A stretch of DNA of 64,000 nucleotides from Chrysaora quinquecirrha (Eukaryota; Cnidaria; Scyphozoa; Semaeostomeae; Pelagiidae): NCBI GenBank assembly GCA_014526335.1, contig JACTAT010000037.1, positions 3,923,958 through 3,987,957 of the forward strand, given 5' to 3'. The notes below the pieces were generated by a model that worked only from the letters and a program-made list of their open reading frames with translations, was not told where the DNA came from and did not search any database. Position 1 is the stretch's first letter; every line of letters starts with the position of its first letter. This document shows, piece after piece, positions 1 through 10,113 of the stretch. A program made the translations under genes and the position numbers.

Positions 1-2
1 TT

Positions 3-1019
3 GAAACCATCGATTCTCTATCATTCAAAGAAATTATCCTGTACTTCCAAACAAAATTTAAAGACCCAAATGCTGTCCAGCAACTTATGCAACTTTCTTC
101 GATGCCTGGTAGACAACGTTGGACCATCATTTTTGCTAAAGCTAATATGGTGGACCAACTTATCGATGAGCTTGTGAAGTTCCCCTCCATGACCAAAGAG
201 GAAATCGGCGTTGAATTCACTCCTGTAAGACGCAGAGCTCTACTCATAACTATTCCCGATGCTACCCCTGATATCTCAGATAACGAGATCAGAAGCGAGT
301 TAGAAAAATACGGTACTGTACTAAGAATATGGAAGCAAACCTGGGAAGGCTTCCCGAATGTTTTCAATGGTAAGCGTCTTGTTACTATACTTCCTTCTAT
401 GGCTAATGAATCACCCCCCTTCATACTTATCAAGAACAGAAAAGTTTCTCTGTCCTTCAAAAGGCAAACCAGTCTTCTGCAAAGTCTACATGAAAGACAC
501 GCACCGTACCAGCGATTGCCCCTCACGGGACCTAAAACATTGCTACCGATGCAGTTCCACTGAACACGCTAAACAACAGTGCGAAAATATGTTGTCCTGA
601 AAAAAAGGCCGAGAGGAAGACGGATGTCAGGTGAGGTCCAAGAGTCTGACTCTGACGACCTCCCTAATGTGGAAAATGAACTAGAACAAGAACCTTGGAA
701 CGCAGATATTATAGAAAATAATGACAAGACTCCCGAAAATCAAACCAAGAACGACGAAACCCAAGATAACATCCATCCTGAACCCACCCAAGAGAACAGT
801 ACAAGACCCAAACGCCCAAGACCAGTACTACCATCAACCACCGATAAACACCCAACTAACGAAAATAAAGACACCCCAGACACACAACAAGACCAAGCAA
901 TAGCCATCCATGCCTATCAACCCTACAAAAAAGGTGCAAAAAGAAGTATGGCCTCTACCCCAGAAAAAAAGAGTAAACCAAAGAAAGTCCCAGGTAAATT
1001 GAATCAACACAGCAAATAA
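3..1019 (+). pseudogene. LINE family 1 ORF1 (RNA-binding, CCHC knuckles), frameshifted
   Basis: Nucleic-acid-binding ORF1, cut at its 5' end by the window edge. Reading starts at base 3 and shifts frame twice, near 455-462 and near 582-590. The N-terminal half has an RRM-like pattern (RALLITIPD, then an acidic helix and GTVLRI). It is followed by two zinc knuckles; the second, CYRCSSTEHAKQQC, is CX2CX4HX4C. In the first knuckle the second Cys has become Tyr, whereas the 34 kb copy keeps it. A basic KKRPRGRR stretch and a long low-complexity acidic and Pro/Thr tail end in a Lys-rich C terminus. In this family ORF1 packages the LINE RNA. The broken frame makes this copy non-functional. Confidence 0.85.
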
Positions 1020-1056
1020 ATCTAGTATATTTAATCTTTTTTTCCTTAATCTCGCT

Positions 1057-1832
1057 ATGGCTTGTATCGCTAGCATAAATGTGAATGGGTTAAGAGACCC
1101 CCGTTGTCGTGACACGATTTTACAACATTTATATTCAAAAAATTTTGACATGATCTTGTTGTAAGAAACGCATTTAAATTCTGCAGAACTAAATAAAACC
1201 TTTGTGAATTGGAAAGGAAAATCCTTTCATTCTGTGTCAACAGACAACAGAAAGGGTGTCTCGATTTTAATCTCTGATAAAATCAACACCACAATTCATT
1301 CGCATTATGCCTGCAATACAGGTCATTATGTAATCTTAGACCTTTCAATCGATGACAACCGGCTTATTTTAGTCAATATTTACGCTCCTACGGGAGGAAA
1401 AAACGGCATTGTTCGTCGCAAACGATTTTTACAAAACCTCAAAATGACTTAGATAAGTACCCACGTACTTTTCCTTTTATTATCGGCGGTGATTTTAACT
1501 GCGTTTTGAATAATGACCTTGATAGATCAAATAATGTCGTCTACGTAGACAGAACAACCCTTAACCCCAAATCTTTCCTAACCCATTTTAACTTAGAAGA
1601 TATCTGGCGTACTCAGAACCCTACTAAAAAAGAATTCACCTATCTCAGCCCTCACGGGTCTTTTAGCAGACTCGATAGATTTTATACTTCCCGCGAATTT
1701 CGTGATAAATTTACTAATTGTTTTATTAAGCCTTTTCCCCACTCAGATCACGATAAAGTCATATTAAAACTTAATTTTTCTAAAATTAAACGCGGTCCAG
1801 GCTCCTGGATGCTAAACACCTCTATCTTAAAA
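1057..1832 (+). pseudogene. LINE family 1 ORF2, APE endonuclease part
   Basis: Start of ORF2, encoding the apurinic/apyrimidinic-like endonuclease that nicks the target DNA. The ATG at 1057 opens with SINVNGLRD, the usual APE start. The ETH motif that should carry the metal-binding Glu follows an in-frame TAA at 1162-1164; the related copy at 35 kb has CAA there. A frameshift lies near 1440. Downstream motifs GGDFNC, SRLDRFY and SDHDKV are typical APE catalytic elements. The frame is cut at 1832 by a nested DNA transposon and resumes at 4842. Confidence 0.88.
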
Positions 1833-1954
1833 TAGTGCAATCGCTTAGGAGTCAAATTGTGCACTTTATGATACAAGCATGAAATTTGGCACAAGTACAG
1901 AGTTTGATGCGCCAAACAAAATGAGAAACAGACCCAACTCAGAAAATGGCCCTG

Positions 1955-2765
1955 AAAGATATTTTTAGACTGGGGTACTTGACCCCAATCCCCAAAAACT
2001 TTTTCTTCTATAACTCAAAAACTATTAACGATACAGAACTGAAACTGAGTGCAGTTACATACTTTAATATGCTTAATACAACGAACAACAGATCCATTCA
2101 AAAAATTTCCCCTAAAGCTATTTTTAGACTGGGGTACTTGACCCCAATACCCAAAAACTTTTTTCTACAACTCGGAAACTATTAACGATACAGAACTGAA
2201 AATGAGTACAGTTACATATTTTAATATGCTTAATACAACGAAAAACAGATCCATTCAAAAATTCCCTGAAAGCTATTTTTAGACTGGGGTACTTGACCCC
2301 AGCCCCAAAAATATTTTTTTCTATAACTTGCAAACTATTTCCGATACGCAACTGAAAATGAGTACAGTTACATATTTGGTATGCTTAATACAACGAAAAA
2401 CAGATCCATTCAAAAAAATTCCCCCGAAAGCTATTTTTAGACTGGGGTACTTGACCCCAGCCCCAAAAGTATTTTTTCTATAACTTGCAAACTATTTCCG
2501 ATACGCAACTTAAGATGAGTACAGTTACATATTTGGTATGCTTAATACAACGAACAACAGATCCATTCAAAAAAATTACCCTGAAAGCTATTTTTAGATT
2601 GGGGTACTTGACCCCATCCCCAAAACATTTTTCTTCTATAACTCAAAAACTATTAACGATCCAGAACTGAAACTGAGTACAGGTACATACTTTAATATTC
2701 TTAATACAACAAACAACAGATCCATTCAAAAAATTCCCCCAAAGTTATTTTTAGACATGGGTACT
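1955..2765 (+). repeat. ~157-bp tandem repeat, about 5 units
   Basis: The marker TTTTTAGACTGGGGTACTTG recurs, with slight variation, at 1962, 2121, 2276, 2434, 2591 and (degenerate) 2748, spacings of 155-159 bp. Each unit also contains the palindrome GGGGTACTTGACCCC and a conserved GATCCATTCAAAAAATT. About 1.4 further units lie in inverted orientation at 4500-4725, so the array is part of the extended inverted repeat of the element at 1833-4841. Confidence 0.92.
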
Positions 2766-3258
2766 CGGGTGTAGCCCTCTATAGGGTTTCCAACTCAGAA
2801 GTTATTACGATTCGAAATTCTTGTGCCAGAATAGGAGCCACAAGCCAGATAATATCTAAATCTGCAAACTTACCCTATAAATCCTATTTAGCCTTTTTGT
2901 TACGTTTTTTTATTATTATCATTCAGTGCTCGTCTCTGCTATTATTGGAGAACTCATCCCACAAAGCCGCACTTACAAAGTTATACATTTGTCAACGTAA
3001 CAACTTGCGAACTGCGTCTCTCACCTTGAAGCTCTAAAAACGTAATCAAAATTCTTTGCAAAAGTCAATTCAAATAGCTTATCGATTACTGTTATTGTAA
3101 TCTTGTATTAATCTCTGTATTATGCCTATTAAGACTGATAAAAAGTGGCACACTTCGTACTTTAGCACGAAAGTGAACGGATTTTTCTGTGTTTCGGGTG
3201 AACCGTAGTAATTGAATTCCCCTTCAATCCACCACCAAGCCTGGTTTCCAAACTAGCA

Positions 3259-3875
3259 ATATCCGTGCCTATGCCTTCGCCTACTCCTATGCCTTCATCT
3301 ACACCTTCGCCTGTGCCTATGCCTAGGCCTACAACAATGCCTTCATCTACACATACACCTGTTCCTATGCCTTCGCCTATGCTTTTGCCTTCGTCTACAC
3401 CTGTGCATATGCCTTCGCCTACACCAATGCCTATGGCTTTGCCTATGCCTTTGCCTTCGTCTACACCTGTAGCGATTCCTTCGCCTACACCTATGCCTTC
3501 ATCTACACCTACATCTGTGCCTATGCCTTCGCCTATGCCTTTGCTACATCTACACCTACGCCGGGGCCTGTGCCTATGCCTTCGCCGATGCCTACACCTA
3601 TACCTATGCCTTAGCCTAGACCTATGCCTTCACCTACACATACACCTGTTCCTGTGCCTTCGCCTATGCCTTTGCCTTCGTCTACACCTGTGCCTATGCC
3701 TTCGCCTACACCAATGCCAAATCTAGATCTACACCTGTGTCTATGCCTATGCCTATGCCTTCGCCTATGTCTTTGCCTATACCTATACCTGTGCCTTAAC
3801 CTACACCTGTGCCTTCATCTACACCTACACTTGTTCCTATGCCTTCGCCTATGCCTTTGTCTACAACTTATCGAC
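3259..3875 (+). repeat. CCTATG/CCTTCG hexamer minisatellite
   Basis: About 600 bp of degenerate six-base repeats (CCTATG, CCTTCG, CCTACA, CCTGTG). The period is a multiple of three, so all forward frames stay open for long stretches; one reads as Met-Pro-Ser-Pro-Thr repeats. It sits in the middle of the nested DNA element. I see no start context, conserved flank or domain to make it a gene. Confidence 0.9.
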
Positions 3876-4841
3876 ATAGGTGTCTGCCGTCTTCTCGAAC
3901 GTTTACGGCTACATAATTCAAATTAAAGACCGTGGTCATATAAAAGTAATTCGCTCTATCTGGCTCAATCATATTACCATTCTCAGAGAAATTAAGCAGA
4001 AAATGTTTTATCTTTTGCATCTTTTTCAACATTCATGATAGTTCGGAGCCCTAGATTCTTCGTAATTTAAGGTTTGAAATGCAAAAATTAGCGTACGTGC
4101 CCAAGAACATGATGCTTTAATCCTAAAAGTAACACTGAACACATCAAAAGAAAGATTTATGCACGAAACGGTTAAGACTCAAAATATCAGTTTTGCGTTT
4201 TGATGACGTCACACAAATTTCGAATCGTAATAACTTCTGAGTATTAAGCCAAATCGAATTGGTGTTTTATAATTTTTTGCTCCATTTGAGATGTTCTTTC
4301 TGACCATATCTTAAAAACACAAAATTCAAAAGTCAGATTTTCACTGACCGTAACTTTTCTACGTCATTGATGACGTCACAACCATTGATTTGCCAGAATG
4401 TTCCCAAGTCTTAAATTGACCACCAACCACTAAAGAGTCCAAAACTACTTTAAAATTTCTGGTTACCCAGTGTGCTAGAATGTTGCCAAAAATGCCCTGT
4501 CTAAAATGTTTTGGGGGCTGGGGTCAAGTACCCCAGTCTAAAAAGAGCTTTCGGGGGAATTTTTTGAATGGATTTGTTATTCCTTGTATTAAGCATATTA
4601 AAATATGTAACTGCACTAACTTCCAGCTGCGCATCGCAAATAGTTTCCAAGTTAGAGAAGGAAACTCTGTGGGGGCTGGGCCCAAGTACCCCAGTCTAAA
4701 AATAGCTTTCGGGGCCATTTTCTGAGTTGGGTCTGTTTCTCATTTTGTTTGGCGCATCAAACTGTGTACTTGTGCCACATTTCATGCTTGTATCATAAAA
4801 TGCACAATTCATACCGATTTTGGTGTTAAGCGAACCCACTA

Positions 4842-7800
4842 AAAGAACAAGCCTTCGTTGACCTCATCAATGACTTCATAGACTCCCGGAAGGGCAGAAA
4901 GAGGGATTTTGACTCCTTGTCTGACTGGTGGGAATATGGAAAGTCACGAATCCGTGAAATAGCAAAAGTTTTCTCAGGAAAACGCAAAAAAGAAGCCTTG
5001 AAAAGGAAATCCCAATTATATAAAAAACTACGTAATTCTAAACGCCAAGCGGAAAGAAGTGGAGACCCTAGGTTTGTTACCCTCATGAAAACTATATCTA
5101 ACGAAATTAAACGCATAGAGACCCAAGAGGCCGAGGCAACTAAAATTCGTGCCACGGCAAAATGGGCAGAACAAGGTGAAAAAGGTCACCTCCTATTTTT
5201 GTTCACTGGAAAAGAAACGGCAGGGTGATAGAACCATGAGAGCGATTAGGGATGAACAAGGCAATATTGTAACTGCACCAAACCAAATACTGGATTCTGT
5301 GAAAACATTTTACGAAGAATTGTACACTGAAGAACCCGTAGACCAAAATGCGTAAAACGAACTCTTAAACAAGCTCTCTAGGACCCTTTCTAAAAATCAG
5401 AAACACCTCTGCGAGGGCGCTATTACTATGAAGGAATTCTCTCTAGCCTTAAGCCAAATGCTAAATAACAAGTCACCCGGTACTGATGGCTTACCCTATG
5501 AATTTTACAAAGTCTTTTGGAAAAAGCTATCAGATTGCCTGCTAGACGTTATCAATGAATGTTTTACAAACAAAAATCTAACCCCTTCGCAGAAAGTTGC
5601 TCTCGTTTCTTGTTTATTTAAGAAAGGTGAACGAGAAAGGATTGAAAACTGGAGACCAATTAGTTTACTGAATTGCGATTATAAACTCATTGCTAAGGTT
5701 ATTTCTAATCGCCTTTCATCGGTTCTATCGTCAATTATCTCTGAAGACCAAACCTGTTCTGTTCCAGGACGAACAATTGTATCAAATTGCCATGTTTTAT
5801 GTGATCTAGTACAAATTAGCGAGAATCAAAACCTACCCGTGGGCTTGCTCGCAATTGATCAAATGAAGGCTTTTGACTGGGTAAACTGGGGTTTTCTTTT
5901 CAAGACTCTCGAAAAACTGAACTTCGGTCTGGTTTTTATTAGCTGGGTCAAACTCTTATACACAGACATCAAAAGCTCCGTTAAAGTAAATGGTTACATT
6001 TCGGAAACCTTTTCTCCCTCTAGAGGGGTCAGACAGGGTTGCCCTCTTTCGGTCCTTCTCTATGTAGTCATTGCTGAGGTTTTCGCAGAAAACATCAGAA
6101 AGGATCCAAAAATTAAAGGTATTACTGTCAACAAAACAGAATTCAAAGTCGTACAGTATGCCGATGACACAACCTTAATCCTACAAGGAAATCCTTCAAT
6201 CTTAGCCTGTCAACATCATCTTTCAAAATTTGGAAAGGCCACAGGTGCTAAAATAAACACTGACAAAAGTGAAGGCCTCTGGCTTGGTAGTTTTAAGAAA
6301 TCTCTGAAAATCTATGAAAATTCTGGGAATCTTTTTTGGCATTGGAAATATCTCTAAATTAAATTGGGATTCTACGATTTTAAAGTTTCAGAAAACCCTC
6401 AATCTCTGGAAAAACCGTGATCTAACCTTTCGCGGGAAAGCTATTGTTGCTAATCAACTTGCTAGCTCTGCTCTCCTTTACACGGCCACTATGTTTCCTA
6501 TACCCCCATGGGCCCTTAAAAAACTGAACAAATATCGAAAATCAAATATCAACCCTGTCTGACCCCTCTAGAGGGAGAAAAGGTTTCCGAAATGCAACCA
6601 TTTACTTTAACAGAGCTTTTGATGTCTGTGTATAAGATTTTGACCCAGCTAATAAGATCTATGGGCCTTTCTCTTCAACGGCAAGAAGACGCCAGTCAAT
6701 CGTATTCAGGCTAAGCTTCCATACATTGATGGGAGCCTCAATTTTGTTGACATAGAAAAGAAAGACCAAAGCCTACAATTGTCTTGGCTTGCCAAGCTCA
6801 TTGATTCCAAACAAACAGGGAAATGGAAAACCCTTTTCAATCATTTCCTCTGCAAATACAAAGATCTTAATGGTGGGGACTAATGTTTTGCAATGCTTTC
6901 TGAACACAAGACAAATTAATAAATTGCCTTGTTTTTATGAATCTGTTTTGAAATTCTATCTGAACCTATGCGATAACAAAGGATCTAATCCAAATCCAGC
7001 TGTTGAAATTTTCAAAGAACCTTTGTTCAAAAACTCTTTAATAGCAAAAGACAAACTTCTATTCGTATAGTCATGGATCGATGCAGTGGTTACTCTTGTT
7101 CGAAATGTGACCTACGAACTCTCACCCGGATTCCTCCCAAGTCTTGCCCTTCAAGAACTCGTTGGAGATAACTTTAGAAAAAAAGATCACGATAACATTC
7201 TCTCCTGTATACCTCCTGAGTATCAGGAAGTCGTTCGTAATAAGGTAGCACCCCCCGATCGCTTTTCTGTAGACATTAAACTCCCTCTAACAGGGTTGAA
7301 TAAAACTCTTTCGAAACTAACCTCGAAAGACTTTTATCAACACCTTATTGCTTCTACTCTTGATTTAGCTTCACAAAAAGTTAGATTATTTTGGGATAGC
7401 AAGTTCGGCTATTTAGATTTTAAATATATTTTCAAGTCCATATCTTTCGTAGTGATCGTAAATCTTGCGACTTACAATGGAAATTAATCCAGCTTGCCCT
7501 CCCGACAGCGGATAAACTTTCCAGACACAACATTATTGATAATCCGAATTGTCTTTGTTGTCAAACGAACAAAGAGCCTTCTCTACACCTCTTTGTTCAT
7601 TGCCCTCTAGTTCAAGACCTTTGGCTAACAGTAATCCAATTGATTAAAGATCTTGACCTAAATGTAAACATGGATCTTAACAACCAAGAATTCTTTGTTG
7701 TTATTGGTTTTGCTTTAAATAAAACTATGCAATCTTTAATTCCAGCCATAACTATTAGGGAAATTGCATTCCGCTCTATCTGGTCAACAAGAAATAAAAT

Positions 7801-7927
7801 TGTTTTCCATAACGAAGTAAATAACCCCTCAGATATTTTTAAATCCAAGCTAAAACGTAAAATCAAAGATCAATTTAACCTCTCTAAAGATTCAAATGCT
7901 ACCCTTTCCCTATTTAAAACCAAGTGA
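4842..7927 (+). pseudogene. LINE family 1 ORF2, reverse transcriptase and C-terminal part
   Basis: Continuation of ORF2 after the nested element. It has a basic linker (SDWWEYGKSR, then Lys-rich) and the RT palm. Readable RT motifs include NWRPISLLNCDYK, RGVRQGCPLS and the catalytic YADD at 6156-6167. A stop lies at 5353-5355 and a frameshift near 5180. A short deletion near 6297 removes residues present in the 37 kb copy. At 6553-6653 the frame is replaced by an inverted copy of upstream RT sequence, after which ORF2 resumes with WAFLFNGKK-like sequence. The C-terminal part contains a Cys cluster (CLCCQ...LFVHCPL) and ends with TGA at 7925-7927. Not functional. Confidence 0.88.
6553..6653 (-). 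repeat. 101-bp inverted duplication of RT segment 5938-6038
   Basis: Bases 6553-6653 are the reverse complement of 5938-6038 with one clear mismatch (TATAAGATTTTGACC against TATAAGAGTTTGACC). The copied piece covers the RT stretch around the VKVNGYIS motif. It interrupts ORF2 and replaces the native sequence at that point, giving a 101-bp stem with a loop of about 514 bp. Confidence 0.93.
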
Positions 7928-8713
7928 TGTTGAAACAATGTTTTGGCTTCAGTTGTAAATAATAAGTTACCCCTAAACATCTAAGTTTTCTTAATTATAT
8001 GAACAACAACAACAATGTTAAAATCACTGCATTTTTCGCATGAAAACACTACTGCTGACCAACGGCATAAGTTGGTTTTATTACGCTTCAAGATTGCTCT
8101 TGAACCCCTCACTTACGAGAATAAAAAATTGTTGCTAAGTATTATCACAACCCTACGTAATACATACTTTATGTTCTTTATAGACATGAAATTGAAATTT
8201 ATTGTTGTAGATATTTGTATTAATAAGCAACCCCATCAATATTATTTTCGCAGTAGTACTTAATAATTAACTCTGGCACTTCTGATATCGCCAGTAATTA
8301 ATAATTAAGTATCAAAGATATCGTTCTGAATTAGCAATGCAATGAAGTAGCGAAGCTCCTGCGAATCTTTCGCGATTTGACTACAACAATCAACAACGAC
8401 AACAAAACAAAAATAACATCACTGCATTTCGCGCCTGAAATACAATTGCTGCCCTACTTCTATAGCATTGTTGTATCATTTTTACTATATACTGTTTATA
8501 ACCATTGTATCATTCAAAGTCAAAGGAACACTTGAATAATTTCAATAGATATTTCTTAGCCAATCAATTTGAAAATTTCAATATGTATTCACATTAAACT
8601 TATTTTTATTTTTAGAAATTATATAGCTTATTTTTTAGTTCAAATTTTTGTAAATATTTTGATTTAGTATATTAAACGGGTGCTGGCATTCGCCACACTC
8701 CAACGAAAAAAAA
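7928..8713 (+). other. LINE family 1 3' UTR and poly(A)
   Basis: A non-coding AT-rich tail of LINE copy 1. It contains a short duplicated AGTAATTAATAATTAAGTA-type motif near 8250-8310, but no gene. It ends with GTGCTGGCATTCGCCACACT, a few bases and A9, directly joined to U1 sequence. This tail differs from the one shared by the three family 2 copies (near 28.1, 32.0 and 60.6 kb), which supports two LINE families with one target. Confidence 0.75.
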
Positions 8714-8852
8714 ATGATCAACAACGAGATTCTTCCAGGGCGAGGCCTTTCCATTGCAGTTCGGTTTGGCTAACCGCTGTGATTACCGCAAACGTTGGTA
8801 ACTCGACCGTACAATTTTTGGTAGTGGGGACCTGCATTCGCGCTAGTCCCCT
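8714..8852 (+). pseudogene. U1 snRNA, nt 26-164 (5' end removed by LINE)
   Basis: The sequence from ATGATCAAC through CCAGGGCGAGGCC to the CGCTAGTCCCCT end is the U1 body: the rest of stem-loop I, stem-loops II and III, the Sm site (AATTTTTGG here, AATTTCTGG in B and D) and stem-loop IV. Added to the 32-nt 5' part seen at 33860, the gene would be 164 nt, the standard U1 length. The 5' splice-site-pairing end is absent, so it cannot make functional U1. The first base of the TTGATCA target reads A here. Confidence 0.93.
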
Positions 8853-9285
8853 TCCAATAGTACTAATGTCAAATTCTGCATACATGTCAGCACACCACCA
8901 CGATTTGCCAGATACCAGGCATCTCTCGAGACAACAATTCCCTTACTCTACAAAGAGTGTGCACGTTACCAACGCTTTCTCGTTTACCAAATCCTCCGCT
9001 CCAGATGCCAGAAGATGCACCAACATTTTCCACACTCGAACAGCCAGAACTGGAAGCCCATCACTTCTATCACCATGAAAGAGCAAGCTGGGCTTCCACG
9101 AATGCCACGCCTGCTGCTCCAACTGCACAGAGTCCTCTCGTCACCACACAGCCTCGGCACCACTGCACACCAACATCTACACCCATCCACTTCACATCGA
9201 TCAACGGCATACGTGCATGTGCATGTGCATGTGCTTGTGCACCTCTCGAGCCTGTAGTGTCATGCACATTTGGCCCCATAATTTC

Positions 9286-9404
9286 ACCTACGACCATACC
9301 ACCATGAATATACAGGTTCTTGTCCGATAACCGCAGTCAAGCATGGTCGGGCCAGGTCAGTACCTTGATGGGTGACCGCCTGGGAACACCTGGTGTTGTA
9401 GCTT
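9286..9404 (+). rRNA. 5S rRNA, unit A (probable pseudogene copy)
   Basis: About 119 nt aligning to metazoan 5S rRNA from CCTACGACCATACCACC through GTCGGGCC, GATGGGTGACCGCCTGGGAA and GGTGTTGTAG. Compared with copies B and D it has several substitutions (first base A, CAGGTTCTTGTCCGATAA, CCTTGATGGG). The downstream T-run is broken (TTTCACTTCC instead of CACTTTTTGC), so Pol III termination would be impaired. It lies between the U1 remnant and U2, on the same strand. Confidence 0.9.
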
Positions 9405-9551
9405 TCACTTCCTGCAATTGCAGTCCTTCTTTTCAACCGACCTAGCCAGCCAGGTATTGCACATGGACTGGCAATATCGTGTTACTGTCCCGCACCCACG
9501 TAGGATTGCAATACGTGTGGAGACTCAGCCTGAAGCAAAGACTAATTCGTT

Positions 9552-9735
9552 ATCGCTTCTCGGCGTTTTGGCTAAGATCAACTGTAGTATCTGTTCTTAT
9601 CAGCTTAATAACTGATATGCAGCCAAGGGTGTTCAAATATTAAACGGAATTTTGGAATTGGTCCGTGGGTCTGAAGCTTGCTTCCCCCCGGACACGGGTT
9701 GTCCTGGTATTGGAGTGCCGCCATGGATGGCCCAT
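9552..9735 (+). ncRNA. U2 snRNA, unit A (diverged)
   Basis: Full-length U2-like sequence of about 184 nt. It starts ATCGCTTCTCGG, contains the branch-point-pairing GTAGTATCTG and the TATCAGCTTAATA block, and ends with CCTGGTATTGGAGTGCCGCC. Differences from copy D include GGCGTTTTGG, GATCAACTG and an altered Sm region (GGAATTTTGGAA instead of GATTTTTGGAA), so this copy looks decayed. The downstream GTGTAAAACAAGCAACACAGA resembles the metazoan snRNA 3' box. Confidence 0.9.
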
Positions 9736-10091
9736 CCAATCATCTTGAAGTGTAAAACAAGCAACACAGAAAAACCTTCTTCATCGCCACATCTCTTTCT
9801 GTCGTCATCGTCTTGCGGATGTTTTAGCCATCCATCTCTCACATTGTACTGCTTTAACAATTGTTATACAGGAAACGGCATGTGTTCTGCCTTATTTATT
9901 CGACCTTTCACCACCCCTTAGCATTAGTGCTGAAAGTTCCAACCGCAACGAGTCTTACCAAATCTGTTCTCATCCTTTGCTGATCTCAAAGGAATGGAAG
10001 TGCCACCCTTTCGCGTGTGGTCTGTTGCCGATGTACCACATTTAAAACGAGAACTTCCTGGACGACACTCCCTCTGCAAAAAAAATCCTGC

Positions 10092-10113
10092 ATACTTACC
10101 TGAGGGGGAAGAA
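10092..10113 (+). pseudogene. U1 snRNA 5' end, nt 1-22, cut by LINE
   Basis: ATACTTACCTGAGGGGGAAGA is the U1 5' end, including the ACTTACCTG that pairs with 5' splice sites. After about 22 nt it stops matching the U1 read from unit C. The following AGTGTCTCAAC leads into a LINE ORF1 start codon at 10124. The junction is about 10 nt earlier in U1 than the one at 33891, which could be a small target deletion, 5' trimming or decay. Confidence 0.85.

Larger units (their letters stand above)
1833..4841. mobile_element. Non-autonomous inverted-repeat DNA transposon nested in LINE ORF2
   Basis: The left end (TAGTGCAATCGCTTA) and right end (reverse complement TAGTGGGTTCGCTTA) are imperfect terminal inverted repeats. 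Beyond a short divergent stretch they stay similar for over 100 bp, through GATACAAGCATGAAAT and GATGCGCCAAACAAAATGAG. A second inverted match, ACTCAGAAGTTATTACGATT, sits near 2790 and 4220. Removing the element rejoins the LINE frame (...NTSILK / KEQAFVDL). The flanks allow a 3-bp AAA duplication; a longer TAAAA is possible. It holds a 157-bp tandem repeat, a six-base minisatellite and no transposase. TAGTG...CACTA is the reverse of the CACTA superfamily ends, so I leave the superfamily open. Confidence 0.8.
1..8713 (+). mobile_element. LINE family 1, Tx1/L1-like, inserted in U1 snRNA gene (copy 1)
   Basis: A non-LTR retrotransposon whose 5' end lies outside the window. Order: ORF1 (RRM-like region plus two CCHC knuckles), ORF2 (APE endonuclease, reverse transcriptase, C-terminal region), an AT-rich 3' UTR (about 7928-8705) and a short poly(A). 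Its last A is followed at 8714 by U1 snRNA from nt 26, so the element sits in a U1 gene. A second family 1 copy at 33892-37757 shows the matching 5' junction. The copy is dead: it has frameshifts, stops, a nested DNA transposon (1833-4841) and an internal inverted duplication (6553-6653). Clade assignment to Tx1/L1 rests on the two-ORF layout, the APE plus YADD reverse transcriptase and the RNA-gene target; it is not a phylogenetic result. Confidence 0.9.
8714..10113 (+). repeat. U1-5S-U2 tandem unit A (between two LINEs)
   Basis: Order: U1 3' part, 433-bp spacer, 5S, 147-bp spacer, U2, 356-bp spacer, then the 5' start of the next U1. Projecting U1 nt 1 to 8689 gives a unit of about 1,403 bp. 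The U1-5S spacer holds a (TGCATG)n run at 9210-9240; small ORFs across it are fortuitous. The U2-U1 spacer is closely similar in unit C (TGTTCTGCCTTATTTATTCG and CGTGTGGTCTGTTGCCGATG shared), as expected for retained promoter sequence. The spacer copies differ by many substitutions and indels, so the array is not freshly homogenised. Confidence 0.9.

Noticed and set aside
834..1151. Minus-strand ORF opposite LINE ORF1 tail
   Set aside because: Shadow of the low-complexity ORF1 coding strand; hydrophobic composition reflects the complement of Pro/Thr/Lys codons.
3265..3926. Long Pro/Met/Ser-rich open frames
   Set aside because: They arise from a six-base minisatellite that keeps several frames open; no start context, conserved domain or splice signal.
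1833..4841. CACTA/EnSpm transposon
   Set aside because: CACTA elements start CACTA and end TAGTG; here the left end is TAGTG and the right end CACTA, and no EnSpm transposase is present.
8957..9307. Several overlapping ORFs of 65-130 codons in the U1-5S spacer (also in units B, C and D)
   Set aside because: They lie across snRNA/5S spacers on both strands, differ between units by frame and are rich in CATGTG repeats; explained by non-coding array sequence.
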